Shown one piece after another: positions 26,757-35,898 of a DNA stretch of 53,296 nt (within the stretch, counting starts at the first letter, position 1; each line of letters begins with the position of its first letter). The stretch covers positions 1-53,296 of the forward strand of contig NZ_JAEVHM010000021.1 in NCBI RefSeq assembly GCF_016802865.1. Direction: 5' to 3'. Source of the DNA: Micromonospora parastrephiae (GTDB taxonomy: Bacteria; Actinomycetota; Actinomycetes; Mycobacteriales; Micromonosporaceae). The notes beneath the pieces were generated by a model, which searched no databases, was not told where the DNA came from, and saw only the letters and a list, made by a program, of their open reading frames with translations. The translations under genes were made by a program, and so were the position numbers.

Positions 26757-27829
26757 TCAGATCGCCGGCACGTCGGTCAGGGCCAGCAGCTCCGCGACGA
26801 ACTCCGCCGGGCGCTCCAGGTGCGGGCTGTGCCCGCAGTCGGGCAACACCACCTCGTGGTACGCGCCGCCGGCCGCCGCGTACCGCTCCAGCACCGCCCG
26901 GGTCTGGCCGACCATCGGCTGCGGCGGGCAGACCTCGTCCCCCGGCCAGCCGGGCGCCACGCCCAGCGAGCCCAGGTACGCCAGGTCGAACAGCGAGGTG
27001 TCCGACACGATCACGTCGGCGTCTCCGCGTACCCAGGTGATCGGCGGCTTGTCGGGCACGGCGACCAACTCGTCGGCGACCCGGAACCAGGTCGGCGCGA
27101 GCGCGTTGAGCACCCCCCGCTCCCCCGGCGCCATGCCCGGCCAGTTCTCCGACGGCACCGACGTGCCCGGGTAGTTGTCATCGCCGGTCGCGGTGGAGAG
27201 CAGGCTGTCCAGCAGCAACTCCTCGTACGCGCCCAGCGAGGCCGGGTCGCCACGTAGGTGGCCCGCAGCACGGCGCGTGGGCTGGCCTGAGCCTCGGTGT
27301 CGCGGTCGCCGGCGGCCAGCCGGGCGACGAAGTCCGGGTTCGCCGTGCCGGCGCCGGTGCCGGCGAAGTCGCGCGTGGTCGGCGAGCCGGTCAGATCGCG
27401 GGTGCCACCGAAGCCGTACGGGGAGACCGGCGCGGCGAGCAGCAGCGCGCGTACCCGCTCCGGGTGGTCGACCAGCAGCCGCATCGCCACGCCACCGCCG
27501 AGGGAGTGCCCGACCACCACGGGACGCGCGGTGCCGGCGCTGAAGAGCGTCGGGGCGTCCAGCAGGGCGGCCACGTCATCGGCGAAGTCCCGCAGGCCGC
27601 GGGTGGCGTCCACCGGCGCGGTCTCGGTGTCGCCGTAGCCGCGCAGGTCCGGTGCCACCACCCGCAGCGTCGGCGGCAGCCGCCGGATCAGCGGCTCCCA
27701 GAACAGCGATGACGAGCAGTTGCCGTGGATCAGCAGCAGTGGCGTGCCGTCCGGCGGGCCGGCCACCCGTACCGCCTGGGTGATGCCGTTGGCCGTCACG
27801 GTCCGCTGCTCGATCTCCATCCGCGGCAT
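26757..27829 (-). CDS. Alpha/beta hydrolase (frameshifted in this sequence)
   Basis: 357 residues after correction. The fold shows LLLIHGNCSSS, the Arg-Gly-Tyr-Gly segment LRGYGDTE, nucleophile elbow VGHSLGGG and, in the second frame, PDCGHSPHLERP with the catalytic His. The frame breaks near 27248: restoring one base converts YVATRPRW into YVADPASLGAYEELLLDSLL and joins both halves. As written, neither half has all three catalytic residues. A sequence error is more likely than decay. Substrate unknown. ATG 27829 or ATG 27820 could start; no ribosome site decides. Confidence 0.78.
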
Positions 27830-27956
27830 GCTGCCACGGCGGCACGCGCCGGTCCAGGTGCGCGAGCGCCACTCGGCGTCGACGTCCGGTGTGGCCGGCG
27901 GCCAGGGCGCCGCCCGCGTGTCCTCCCTCGGGGCGGGGAACCCCGAGGCCGAACGC

Positions 27957-28373
27957 CTAGCGCCGAGCGGTGGGCGGCGCGGCCAGCGGCAACGGCAACG
28001 TCGGCCGGACGTCGCGCCGGGGCGGGCCGAACCTGAGCCCCACCGGATCGGTGTGCGCGACCCCGGGGTCGAACAGGCGCAACTCGGTGCGGCCGATCCG
28101 GATCACGTCGCCGTCGGAGAGCCGTTCGATCTCGGTGATCCGGCGGTCGTTGAGCCAGGTGCCGTTCGTCGAGCCCAGGTCACGCAGCGACGCGCCCTCC
28201 GGGGCCAGCCACACCTCCGCGTGCCGGCGGCTCAGGTGCGGGTCGTTGATGACCACATGGCCGGTCGGCGCCCGGCCGATCACCTGCGGTTCGGCCCGCA
28301 GCCGAAAGCTCGCCCCGCGCATCGGTCCACCGGCGACCGTCAACAGCGGCATCAGTTCCGGATGTTCCTCCAT
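27957..28373 (-). CDS. FHA-domain protein
   Basis: 138 residues, essentially a single forkhead-associated domain that binds phosphothreonine: VIGRAPTGHVVINDPHLSRRHAEV and LRDLGSTNGTWLND carry the Gly-Arg, Ser-Arg-Arg-His and Asn-Gly hallmarks. It would read the output of Ser/Thr kinases, none of which is nearby. ATG 28373 has GGAGGG 10 bases upstream. Divergent from the aldehyde dehydrogenase gene. Confidence 0.88.
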   Translation of the reverse strand: MEEHPELMPLLTVAGGPMRGASFRLRAEPQVIGRAPTGHVVINDPHLSRRHAEVWLAPEGASLRDLGSTNGTWLNDRRITEIERLSDGDVIRIGRTELRLFDPGVAHTDPVGLRFGPPRRDVRPTLPLPLAAPPTARR

Positions 28374-28628
28374 GGACAGTCAGCCCTCCACCCCACACCG
28401 TTACTCCGCGCGTCAGCCTGCCACCAGACGGTAACCGTCAATACCGACCGGCCGGTCAGCTCCTCGTCACCTCCCGGCCATCTGCCGTTCGACGATTCGG
28501 GCGGCCGAGATCCGACATCAGGGGTCTGGCCTGCACTGATCAACGAGTGGGCAGGGCGCTGCGACTCCCCTCCCGTCGATCCGAATCGCGGCCTACCGAT
28601 GAGTAGCATTCGGGTCTAAACTTCCGCC

Positions 28629-30125
28629 ATGACGGCTGTTCAGGTCCCCGGCACCCCCCTCATCGAGGCGGGCCAACTGGTTTCCACCAGTCCGGCCACC
28701 GGCGCCGAGGCCGGTCGCCTTCCGGTCGCCAGCGACGCCGACGTGCGGCGGGCCGTCGAGCGCGCCCGCGCCGCCGGTGAGTGGTGGGCGGGGCTGGGCT
28801 TCACCGGCCGGCGCGCGCGGCTGCTGCGGTGGCGAGCCCTGCTCGCCAAGCGGATCGAGCAGCTCGCCGAACTGGTGCACGTCGAGGGCGGCAAGCCGGT
28901 CGCCGACGCGATCGTCGAGATCGTCACGGCGATCGAGCACATCGACTGGGCCGCACGCAACGCCGCGAGGGTGCTCGGCCCGCGTCGGGTGCGGTCCCGT
29001 CTCATCCTGGCCGAGTTCTCCGGGCACCTCGAATACCAGCCGTACGGCGTGGTCGGCGTCATCGGGCCGTGGAACTACCCGGTCTTCACCCCGATCGGCT
29101 CCGCCGCGTACGCCCTCGCCGCCGGCAACGCCGTGGTGCTCAAGCCGAGCGAGTACACGCCCGCCACCGGCCAGTGGCTGGTGGACAGCTTCGCCGAGGT
29201 GGTGCCCGAGCAGCCGGTGTTCACGACGGTGCACGGCCTGGGCGACGTGGGCGCCGCCCTCTGCCGTTCGGGGGTCGGCAAGGTGGCCTTCACCGGCTCC
29301 ACCGCGACGGCCCGGAAGGTGATGGCCGCCTGCGCCGAGACGCTGACCCCGGTACTGATCGAGGGCGGCGGCAAGGACGCCATGATCGTCGACAGCGACG
29401 CCGACCTGGACGCCGCCGCCGAGGCGTGCGTGTGGGGCGGCATGACCAACGCCGGCCAGACCTGCATCGGCATCGAGCGGGTGTACGCCGTCGACCCCGT
29501 GTTCGACGCCTTCGTCGACAAGGTGGTGACCCGTGCCGGCCGGCTGACCGTCGGGCCGGAGGGCACCGACATCGGCCCGATCACGATGCCGGGCCAGGTC
29601 GACGTGATCCGTCGCCACATCGACGCCGCCATCGCCTCCGGCGGGCGCGCCGTGCTGGGCGGCCCGGACGCGGTGCAGCCGCCGTACGTCCACCCGACCG
29701 TTCTCGTGGACGTCCCGGAGGAGTCGGCCGCCGTCCGCGAGGAAACCTTCGGCCCGACTCTGACCATCAGCCGGGTCCGCGACGCCGACGAGGCCGTCAC
29801 CCGGGCCAACGCCCTGCCGTACGGCCTCGGGGGTTCGGTCTTCGGCCGGCGGCGCGCGGTGGCCATCGCCAGGCGGCTGCGCTCCGGGATGGCCTCGGTC
29901 AACTCCAGCCTGACCTTCGCCGGGATGTCCACGCTGCCGTTCGGCGGGGTCGGCGATTCGGGCTTCGGGCGCATCCACGGGGAGGACGGGCTGCGCGAGT
30001 TCGCCCGGGCCAAGGCGATCACCCGACGGCGTGCCCGGTCACTGCTGCCGTCGATGACCTTCGAGCGCACCCCGACCGACGTGGCACGACTCGTGAAGGT
30101 CATCAAAACGATGTACGGCAGGTGA
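28629..30125 (+). CDS. Aldehyde dehydrogenase family protein
   Basis: 498 residues of the NAD(P)-dependent aldehyde dehydrogenase superfamily. Seen are GVIGPWNYP, LKPSEYTP, FTGSTATAR, general base Glu in LIEGGGKDAM and nucleophile Cys in NAGQTCIGIERV, then EETFGPTL and FGGVGDSGFGR. It resembles succinate-semialdehyde or medium-chain aldehyde dehydrogenases; the substrate is not evident. Divergent from the FHA gene over 255 bases, in which I see no pathway operator. Confidence 0.9.
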   Translation: MTAVQVPGTPLIEAGQLVSTSPATGAEAGRLPVASDADVRRAVERARAAGEWWAGLGFTGRRARLLRWRALLAKRIEQLAELVHVEGGKPVADAIVEIVTAIEHIDWAARNAARVLGPRRVRSRLILAEFSGHLEYQPYGVVGVIGPWNYPVFTPIGSAAYALAAGNAVVLKPSEYTPATGQWLVDSFAEVVPEQPVFTTVHGLGDVGAALCRSGVGKVAFTGSTATARKVMAACAETLTPVLIEGGGKDAMIVDSDADLDAAAEACVWGGMTNAGQTCIGIERVYAVDPVFDAFVDKVVTRAGRLTVGPEGTDIGPITMPGQVDVIRRHIDAAIASGGRAVLGGPDAVQPPYVHPTVLVDVPEESAAVREETFGPTLTISRVRDADEAVTRANALPYGLGGSVFGRRRAVAIARRLRSGMASVNSSLTFAGMSTLPFGGVGDSGFGRIHGEDGLREFARAKAITRRRARSLLPSMTFERTPTDVARLVKVIKTMYGR

Positions 30126-30170
30126 GTGTCGGATAACCGATCTCCACCGCCGATCGGCGTATCCACATGT

Positions 30171-30198
30171 TTGTACGCGGTACTCACGGCGGTACATT
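30171..30198 (+). promoter_or_regulatory. Predicted promoter of the methyltransferase gene
   Basis: TTGTAC (30171) and TACATT (30193) are separated by 16 bases. The start codon follows the -10 by 7 bases with no ribosome site, so the message is probably leaderless. Confidence 0.45.
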
Positions 30199-30205
30199 GC
30201 GTTAA

Positions 30206-30865
30206 GTGGGCCCTAATCGATTGCGCTACCGCCTTGTCGACAGCGACAGGTCGTGGAGCGCTCGGCGGCGGCGGCACCGCGCGGACTGGCTAGCGCGCAC
30301 CTTTCCCGACCTCGGGGACATGCACGTCCTCGACCTCGGTGGCCGGCTCGGCACCTGGCACCGCGCCACCGTTCGGCCGGCCCGCGTGACCGTGGTCAAT
30401 CTGGAACAACCGCCCGTTGTCGTGCCGGAATGGGCCCGCGTCGAGCAGGCCGACGCCTGCGAGCTGCCGTCACGCCTCGCCACGGGCGACTACGACCTGG
30501 TCTTCTCCAACTCGGTGCTGGAACACGTGGGCGGGCACGAACGCCGGCTGCGGTTCGCCGCCACGGCCCGCGCGCTGGCCGACCGGCACTGGGTGCAGAC
30601 GCCGTACCGCTACTTCCCCATCGAGCCACACTGGATCGCGCCCGGCATGCAGTTCCTTCCGGTACGGCTCCGCACCGCGGTCGCCCGCCGCTGGCCACTG
30701 GGCCACAAACCGACCCGCAGCCACGACGCCGCCCTCCACCAGGTGTTGTGGACCGAACTGCTCGACCGCTCGCAGATGCGTCACTACTTCCCCGACTCGC
30801 GGATGCTCGTCGAGCGGGTGGTGGGCCTACCGAAGTCGCTGATCGCGGTGCGGACCGGCGCGTGA
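30206..30865 (+). CDS. Class I SAM-dependent methyltransferase
   Basis: 219 residues. SAM-binding motif I is VLDLGGRLG, an acidic/amide post-motif lies at VVNLEQP, and motif IV-like segments are DYDLVFSNSVLEHVGG followed by HWVQTPYRYFPIEPHW. This resembles the Methyltransf_11 group. Substrate unknown; no linked biosynthetic genes. GTG 30206 is 7 bases after a predicted -10, hence likely leaderless. It converges with nucS, only 4 bases between stops. Confidence 0.8.
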   Translation: MGPNRLRYRLVDSDRSWSARRRRHRADWLARTFPDLGDMHVLDLGGRLGTWHRATVRPARVTVVNLEQPPVVVPEWARVEQADACELPSRLATGDYDLVFSNSVLEHVGGHERRLRFAATARALADRHWVQTPYRYFPIEPHWIAPGMQFLPVRLRTAVARRWPLGHKPTRSHDAALHQVLWTELLDRSQMRHYFPDSRMLVERVVGLPKSLIAVRTGA

Positions 30866-30869
30866 GCGC

Positions 30870-31529
30870 TCAGAAGAGGGTCAGCTCGTCCTTCTCGATG
30901 CCGCGCAGCTTGTCGTAGTCCACCACCACGCACCGGATGCCCCGGTCGGTGGCGAGGACCCGCGCCTGCGGCTTGATCTCCTGCGCGGCGAAGACGCCGG
31001 TGACCGGGCTGAGCAGCGGGTCACGGTTCATCAGTTCGAGGTAGCGGGTGAGCTGCTCCACCCCGTCGATCTCACCGCGTCGCTTGACCTCGACGGCGAC
31101 CGCGCCGGAGTTGGCGTCCCGGCAGAGCAGGTCGACCGGGCCGATCGCCGTCATGTACTCGCGGCGGACCAGCGTGTACCCCTCACCCAGCACGCCCGGG
31201 TTGGCGGCCAGCAACTCCTGCAGGTGCGCCTCCACCCCGTCCTTGCGCAGGCCGGGATCCACGCCGAGCTCGTACGACGTGTCCTGGAAGATCTCCTCCA
31301 GGGTGATCCGCAGCTCCTCGCCGGCCTTGTTGACCACCCGCCACACGCCGGGCGCCTCCTCCAGCCGACACGGGGGGCTCATCCAGTTGAGCGGCTTGTA
31401 CGCCCGGTCGTCGGCATGGATCGACACCGACCCGTCCGCCTTCACCATCAACAGCCGGGTGGCCGGCGGCAGATGAGCCGAGAGCCGTCCGACGTAGTCC
31501 ACCGAGCACTTCGCAATGACCAACCGCAC
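30870..31529 (-). CDS. nucS: Mismatch-specific endonuclease NucS (EndoMS)
   Basis: 219-residue nuclease that cuts both strands at mismatches and replaces MutS/MutL mismatch repair in Actinobacteria. N-terminal DNA-binding domain ([16 protein letters not shown], with [23 protein letters not shown]). C-terminal RecB-like nuclease with GPVDLLCRD and AVEVKRRG (Asp, Glu-x-Lys) and the sliding-clamp-interacting type C-terminal tail KDELTLF. Start GTG 31529 matches the conserved N-terminus; there is no ribosome site, but a TACCCT sits just upstream, so a leaderless message is likely. Confidence 0.92.
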   Translation of the reverse strand: MRLVIAKCSVDYVGRLSAHLPPATRLLMVKADGSVSIHADDRAYKPLNWMSPPCRLEEAPGVWRVVNKAGEELRITLEEIFQDTSYELGVDPGLRKDGVEAHLQELLAANPGVLGEGYTLVRREYMTAIGPVDLLCRDANSGAVAVEVKRRGEIDGVEQLTRYLELMNRDPLLSPVTGVFAAQEIKPQARVLATDRGIRCVVVDYDKLRGIEKDELTLF

Positions 31530-31600
31530 CCGACGAGGGTAGCCGAGCACCCGCCGGTCGCCACCGAGCGGCACTGGCGCGTCGATGCGATGCTGAGACC

Positions 31601-32217
31601 GTGCTCGAAGTTCTCACCGGTACCGGCCTCGCCGCCTCGGCGGGGCTGAACGCCTACATACCCCTGCTCACCCTCGGCCTGCTCGCCCGCTACAGCGACC
31701 TCATCGACCTGCCCAGCGGCTGGACGTGGCTCGGCAACGGTTGGGTCATCGTCATCCTGGCCGTGCTGCTCGCCGTGGAGGTGGTGGCCGACAAGGTGCC
31801 GGTCGTCGACCACATCAACGACGTCGTGCAGACCGTGGTCCGACCCACCGCTGGCGGTCTCGCCTTCGGCGCCGGGTCGTCGTCGGAGACCGTCACGGTC
31901 AGCGACCCGGGAAGCTTCTTCTCCAGCCACCAATGGGTGCCGGTGGCCACCGGCGTACTCCTCGCGTTCGGCGTGCATCTGCTCAAGTCCGCCGCACGCC
32001 CGGTCATCAACGCGACCACCGCCGGGTTCGGCGCCCCGGTGGCCAGCACCGCCGAGGACGCACCAGCGTTGTCGTCTCGCTGGTGGCGATCATCCTGCCG
32101 GTGCTGGTCCTGGCCTTCCTGCTGGGTCTGGTGTTCTTCGTCTTCTGGTTCGTACGCCGCCGCTCCGAACGCCGCCGGGAACGCGCGGCAGCACGCGCAG
32201 CGGGCTTCCGCGTCTGA
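31601..32217 (+). CDS. DUF4126 membrane protein (frameshifted in this sequence)
   Basis: 205 residues after correction. Integral membrane protein with about five helices: [19 protein letters not shown] at the N-terminus is the family hallmark, then [36 protein letters not shown] and a last helix [20 protein letters not shown] before a basic tail. The frame breaks near 32061, where one C is missing; the first frame then runs on into unrelated sequence to 33004. Function unknown. Divergent from nucS, with 71 bases between starts. Confidence 0.78.
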
Positions 32218-32231
32218 CGCCGAACATGACA

Positions 32232-32265
32232 ATGGCCGGCGCCCCGGGTTCGGGGTGCCGGCCAT
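32232..32265. terminator. Hairpin between convergent DUF4126 and secreted transglycosylase-like genes
   Basis: Arms ATGGCCGGCGCCCCG (32232-32246) and CGGGGTGCCGGCCAT (32251-32265) pair fully with one G-U, around a GGTT loop. It serves both directions; no long T-tract. Confidence 0.6.
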
Positions 32266-32281
32266 CGCCGTGCTGCTGTGG

Positions 32282-32848
32282 TCAGTTGTTCCAGTGCTGG
32301 GTGACGAGGTCGGTGGCCTGCTGCTCCCACTGGGCGTAGGCGTCCGGGTAGGCCGACACCTGCACGGTCTGCGCGGCGTCGGTCAGCGGCATGTCCTGCC
32401 AACCGTCGACCTGCTTGAGGCCCTTGAGGAACGCGGTCGTGGAGTATTCCGGGTCGGTGATCTGCTCCGGCGTGCCCCAACCCGAGCTCGGGCGCTGCTG
32501 GAACAGGCCCAACGAGTCGTGGTCGTTGGCGTCGCCGAGGTGGCCGAGGTTCTCCAGCTTCGACTCCTGCAGGCTCGTCGCGATCGAGATCACCGCGGCG
32601 CGTTCGGGCAGGCCGGCCTTCTTCGTCGCGGCGATGATCGCCTTGGCGTTGGCGGTCTGCTCGCCGTTCAGGGTGATGTGCGACTGGTCGCCCTGCGGCT
32701 TCGGCGCCGCAGTCTGCACGGCGACCGCGACCGGCGTGGCGTCCACGGCCGGGGTGGCGGCGTGGGCGGCGATCGGACCGGCGAAGACACCACCGGCGAA
32801 CGCGAGACCAGCAACGGACAGCACACTCTTACGGAAGATCGTGTTCAT
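32282..32848 (-). CDS. Secreted transglycosylase-like / resuscitation-type protein
   Basis: 188 residues. Signal peptide MNTIFRKSVLSVAGLAFAGG ending near AHAA, a short linker, then a lysozyme-like domain: ISIATSLQESKLENL carries the catalytic-type Glu, with HDSLGLFQQRPSSGWG and a DPEYSTTAFLKGL stretch typical of actinobacterial transglycosylase-like proteins. It probably acts on peptidoglycan outside the cell. The start is ATG 32848, with AAGGAG 8 bases upstream; the longer open frame to 33142 is noncoding leader. The leader contains a strong hairpin (separate entry). Confidence 0.82.
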   Translation of the reverse strand: MNTIFRKSVLSVAGLAFAGGVFAGPIAAHAATPAVDATPVAVAVQTAAPKPQGDQSHITLNGEQTANAKAIIAATKKAGLPERAAVISIATSLQESKLENLGHLGDANDHDSLGLFQQRPSSGWGTPEQITDPEYSTTAFLKGLKQVDGWQDMPLTDAAQTVQVSAYPDAYAQWEQQATDLVTQHWNN

Positions 32849-32875
32849 GGGGGTAGCTCCTTCGGGGGTAGGAAA

Positions 32876-32915
32876 CACCCGCTGCCACCGACCGGGGGGT
32901 CGGCGGTCACGGGTG
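32876..32915 (-). promoter_or_regulatory. Structured 5' leader hairpin before the secreted transglycosylase-like gene
   Basis: CACCCG and CGGGTG close a stem whose inner part pairs CCACCGACC with GGTCGGCGG (one mismatch), 28-67 bases upstream of the start. Cell-wall hydrolase genes in actinobacteria often carry a c-di-AMP (ydaO) riboswitch in the leader. I cannot match its conserved core here, so this is only a structured leader. Confidence 0.35.
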
Positions 32916-33233
32916 TGAGCACCTCGTCCGGCGCTGCACAAAAAGTCTTCGACGGGTCGGCGGCCTGCAAGCCGGGGGGCTCGCGGCGCCGGGACCGGGT
33001 TTAACGACCACCGGCGGGGGGTCATTCCCGGGGGATTGCTCGGTCGCTCGGGGGTCTGCAACGACCGGCCCAGCGAGCGGGCCGTGGTCCTGCGATCGTC
33101 AGGGTGTGTAACGGCCCCCGGCCGGCCACGATTCCGCCGCACGGATGCGACCGGTCACAGCCCAGACAGGCCCACGGGCGGACAAACCGCCCAAGCGTCG
33201 TGGCGACCGCGGCCCAGACCGGGCGGCACGGCG

Positions 33234-33313
33234 GTGATCCACTCGACATCGACGATATCGGGGTATCCGGGACGGGGTGATACCCCGATATCGGCGATGT
33301 CGAGACCCATCAC
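33234..33313. repeat. Palindromic intergenic repeat, copy C
   Basis: The best-preserved copy. Arms GTGATCCACTCGACATCG and CGATGTCGAGACCCATCAC enclose ACGATATCGGGGTATC and GATACCCCGATATCGG. In the divergent space between two genes. A partial echo, ATATCGGGGTA, lies at about 33367. The rest of the 580-base gap (32849-33429) shows only the leader hairpin and no further gene. Confidence 0.7.
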
Positions 33314-33429
33314 ATCCGACGGCGACCCCCGGTGGAGGCGTTCGCACGGCCGATCGGCAAGGGGTCCATATCGGGGTACGCAAGACCGACAAAAGCCTAG
33401 GGTCAGACGAGAGCCTAGAGGAGGTTGGC

Positions 33430-33726
33430 ATGACCACAGCGATGGAGATGCCCCGGGTCCAGGAGTGCGTGGTCGCGGCGTGTGCGTACAACCAGTCGGG
33501 TGACTGCCACGCCTTCGCGATCACGATCGGCAGCATGGATCACGCGCACTGCCACACCTTCGTCGAGTCGCCCGTCCGGGGCGGGGTGGAGAGCATGATC
33601 GCCCAGGTGGGCGCCTGCCAGCGTTCCGACTGTCGGCACAACGAGCAGTTGGAGTGCCACGCGTCGTCCATCAAGGTCGGCCCGGACAACGACCTGGCCG
33701 ACTGCGTGACGTACGCCGGCCGCTGA
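33430..33726 (+). CDS. DUF1540 protein with two Cys-rich repeats
   Basis: 98 residues built from two similar metal-binding-like units: one starts VQECVVAACAYN and ends HCHTF, the other starts VGACQRSDCRHN and ends DCVTY. Each has Cys pairs near the start, a central Cys-His and a late Cys, suggesting zinc or another metal. Function unknown. ATG 33430 has AGAGGAGG 5 bases upstream, a strong site implying good expression. Convergent with ecm, 14 bases apart. Confidence 0.85.
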   Translation: MTTAMEMPRVQECVVAACAYNQSGDCHAFAITIGSMDHAHCHTFVESPVRGGVESMIAQVGACQRSDCRHNEQLECHASSIKVGPDNDLADCVTYAGR

Positions 33727-33740
33727 CCCGCCGACGGAGG

Positions 33741-35747
33741 TCAGGGCAGGTCGTTGGCGCGCCGGATGACCGTCACCAGGTCGTCGATGATGCCGGTGAG
33801 GGCGAAGTCCTTCGGGGTGAAGATCCGGGCCACTCCGGCGGCCCGCAGCGTGTCGGCGTCGCTGGCGGGGATGATGCCACCGACCACCACCGGCAGGTCG
33901 CCGCGGCCGGCGGCGCGTAGCCCGTCGAGTACCGCCGGCACGGCGGCCAGGTGCGAGCCGGACAGCACGGAGAGCCCGACCAGGTCGACGTCCTCCTCCA
34001 CCGCGGCGGCGACGATCTGCCCGGCGGTCAGCCGGATGCCCTGGTAGACGACCTCGAAGCCGGCGTCGCGGGCGCGTACCGCGATCTGCTCGGCGCCGTT
34101 GGAGTGCCCGTCCAGGCCGGGCTTGCCGACCAGCAGCCGCAGTCGCCCGCTGCCCAGTTCCCGGGCGGTGGCGGTGACCCGCTCGCGGACCGCCGCGAGG
34201 CCCGGATCTCCGCCGGTTCCGGCGGCTCCGGCCAGCCCGGTGGGTGCCCGGTACTCGCCGAAGACCTGGCGCAGCGCGCCGGCCCACTCGCCGGTGGTCA
34301 CCCCGGCCCGCACGCACTCCAGGGTGGCGGGCATCAGGTTGGTGGTGGTCGCGGCGTCCGCGCGGAGCCGGGCCAGGGCCGCGTCGACGGCGGCGCCGTC
34401 CCGTTCGGCCCGCCATCGGCGTACGGCGTCCGCGGCGGCGACCTCGACCGCCGGGTCGACCTGCTCGACCGCCTCCGCCCCGGCCGCGGTCAGCGGGGAC
34501 GGCTCGGTCTCGGCGAAGCGGTTGACCCCGACCACCACGTCCGCGCCGGACTCCATCCGGCGGCGACGCTCGGCCAGCGAGGCGACCAGCGCGCTCTTGA
34601 GGTAGCCGGTCTCCACGGCGGCCACCACCCCGCCCAGCTCCAACACCCTGTCCAGCTCGACCCGGGCGCCGGTGACGATCTCGTCGACCAGCGCGGTCAT
34701 CACGTGCGAGCCGGCGAAGAGGTCGGGATATTCGAGCAGGTCCGACTCGTACGCCAGGACCTGCTGCATCCGCAGCGACCACTGCTGGTCCCAGGGGCGG
34801 GGCAGACCGAGCGCCTCGTTCCAGGCGGGCAGCTGCACGGCGCGGGCCCGGGCGTCGCGGGACAGCGTCACGCCGAGCATCTCCAGCACGATGCGCTGGA
34901 TGTTGTTCTCCGGCTGCGCCTCGGTCAGGCCGAGCGAGTTGACCTGCACGCCGTAGCGGAACCGGCGCTGCCTGGCCTCGGTGACTCCGTACCGGTCCCG
35001 GGTGATCTCGTTCCAGAGCGCGCCGAACGCGCGCATCTTCGCGATCTCCTCGACGAAGCGGACCCCGGCGTTGACGAAGAACGAGATCCGCTGCACCACG
35101 TCGCCCATCCGCTCGGCGGGGACCTGACCGGAGTCGCGGACCGCGTCGAGGACGGCGACGGCGGTGGCCAGCGCGAAACCGACCTCCTGCACGGGCGTGG
35201 CCCCGGCCTCCTGGAGGTGGTACGAGCAGATGTTGACCGGGTTCCACCGGGGCATCTCCCGCAGCGCGTACGCGACCACGTCGGCGGTGAGCCGCAGTGA
35301 GGCGGCGGGCGGGAAGATGTACGTCCCCCGGGACAGGTACTCCTTGATGATGTCGTTCTGCGTGGTGCCGGCGCAGCGGGCCAGCTCGGCGCCCTGCTCC
35401 GTCGCCACGGTGCCGTAGAGGGCGAGCAGCCACATCGCCGGGGCGTTGATGGTCATCGAGGTGTTCGTGTCGGCGAGCGGAAGGCCGTCGAAGAGCGCCC
35501 GCATGTCGCCGAGGTGGGTCACCGGTACGCCGACCCGACCGACCTCACCGGTGGCCAGCTCGTGGTCGGGGTCGTACCCGGTCTGGGTGGGCAGGTCGAA
35601 GGCGACCGAGAGGCCGGTCTGCCCCTTGGCCAGGTTGCGGCGGAAGAGGGCGTTGGTCGCGGCGGCCGACGAGTGACCGGCGTAGGTGCGCATGACCCAC
35701 GGGCGGTCGCGCTCGGGCAGCCGCCCCCGGTATGCCGTCTCGTCCAT
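33741..35747 (-). CDS. ecm: Ethylmalonyl-CoA mutase (MeaA), single-chain
   Basis: Adenosylcobalamin-dependent conversion of ethylmalonyl-CoA to methylsuccinyl-CoA in the ethylmalonyl-CoA pathway. 668 residues in one chain. The TIM barrel begins with MRTYAGHSS (Tyr22) and keeps Arg140 in EYLSRGTYIFPP, the pair expected for a carboxylated acyl-CoA, unlike IcmA. The C-terminal B12 domain has KPGLDGHSNGAEQ with the cobalt ligand His548 and a later GGIIP. The short N-terminus and the MRTYAGHS motif are typical of MeaA rather than methylmalonyl-CoA mutase. ATG 35747 has no ribosome site, and the operator lies only 9 bases upstream. Confidence 0.93.
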   Translation of the reverse strand: MDETAYRGRLPERDRPWVMRTYAGHSSAAATNALFRRNLAKGQTGLSVAFDLPTQTGYDPDHELATGEVGRVGVPVTHLGDMRALFDGLPLADTNTSMTINAPAMWLLALYGTVATEQGAELARCAGTTQNDIIKEYLSRGTYIFPPAASLRLTADVVAYALREMPRWNPVNICSYHLQEAGATPVQEVGFALATAVAVLDAVRDSGQVPAERMGDVVQRISFFVNAGVRFVEEIAKMRAFGALWNEITRDRYGVTEARQRRFRYGVQVNSLGLTEAQPENNIQRIVLEMLGVTLSRDARARAVQLPAWNEALGLPRPWDQQWSLRMQQVLAYESDLLEYPDLFAGSHVMTALVDEIVTGARVELDRVLELGGVVAAVETGYLKSALVASLAERRRRMESGADVVVGVNRFAETEPSPLTAAGAEAVEQVDPAVEVAAADAVRRWRAERDGAAVDAALARLRADAATTTNLMPATLECVRAGVTTGEWAGALRQVFGEYRAPTGLAGAAGTGGDPGLAAVRERVTATARELGSGRLRLLVGKPGLDGHSNGAEQIAVRARDAGFEVVYQGIRLTAGQIVAAAVEEDVDLVGLSVLSGSHLAAVPAVLDGLRAAGRGDLPVVVGGIIPASDADTLRAAGVARIFTPKDFALTGIIDDLVTVIRRANDLP

Positions 35748-35756
35748 GGCCGGAGT

Positions 35757-35772
35757 CTAAGTTACCGTTCAG
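35757..35772 (-). promoter_or_regulatory. Shared 16-bp operator at the ecm start
   Basis: Plus strand CTAAGTTACCGTTCAG, two mismatches to the consensus. It extends to TTACCGTTCAGTAA, a palindrome-like form shared with ccr. Only 9 bases from the ecm start, and 126 bases from the ABC transporter start on the other side. Confidence 0.6.
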
Positions 35773-35898
35773 TAAAACGGGCTGTGGAAAACCACACAGG
35801 TCCATGTCGTGGACGTCCGGGTCCGAAGCGCTCGCAGTGGCGCGGACCGCCACACCCCGGGCACGACCCCGACCAGCGCAGGACGCACACTGGACGTC

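Noticed and set aside
28590..28628. A possible operator copy before the aldehyde dehydrogenase gene (TAGCATTCGGGTCTAAA)
   Set aside because: Aligned to the consensus it matches too few positions and the half-site spacing is wrong.
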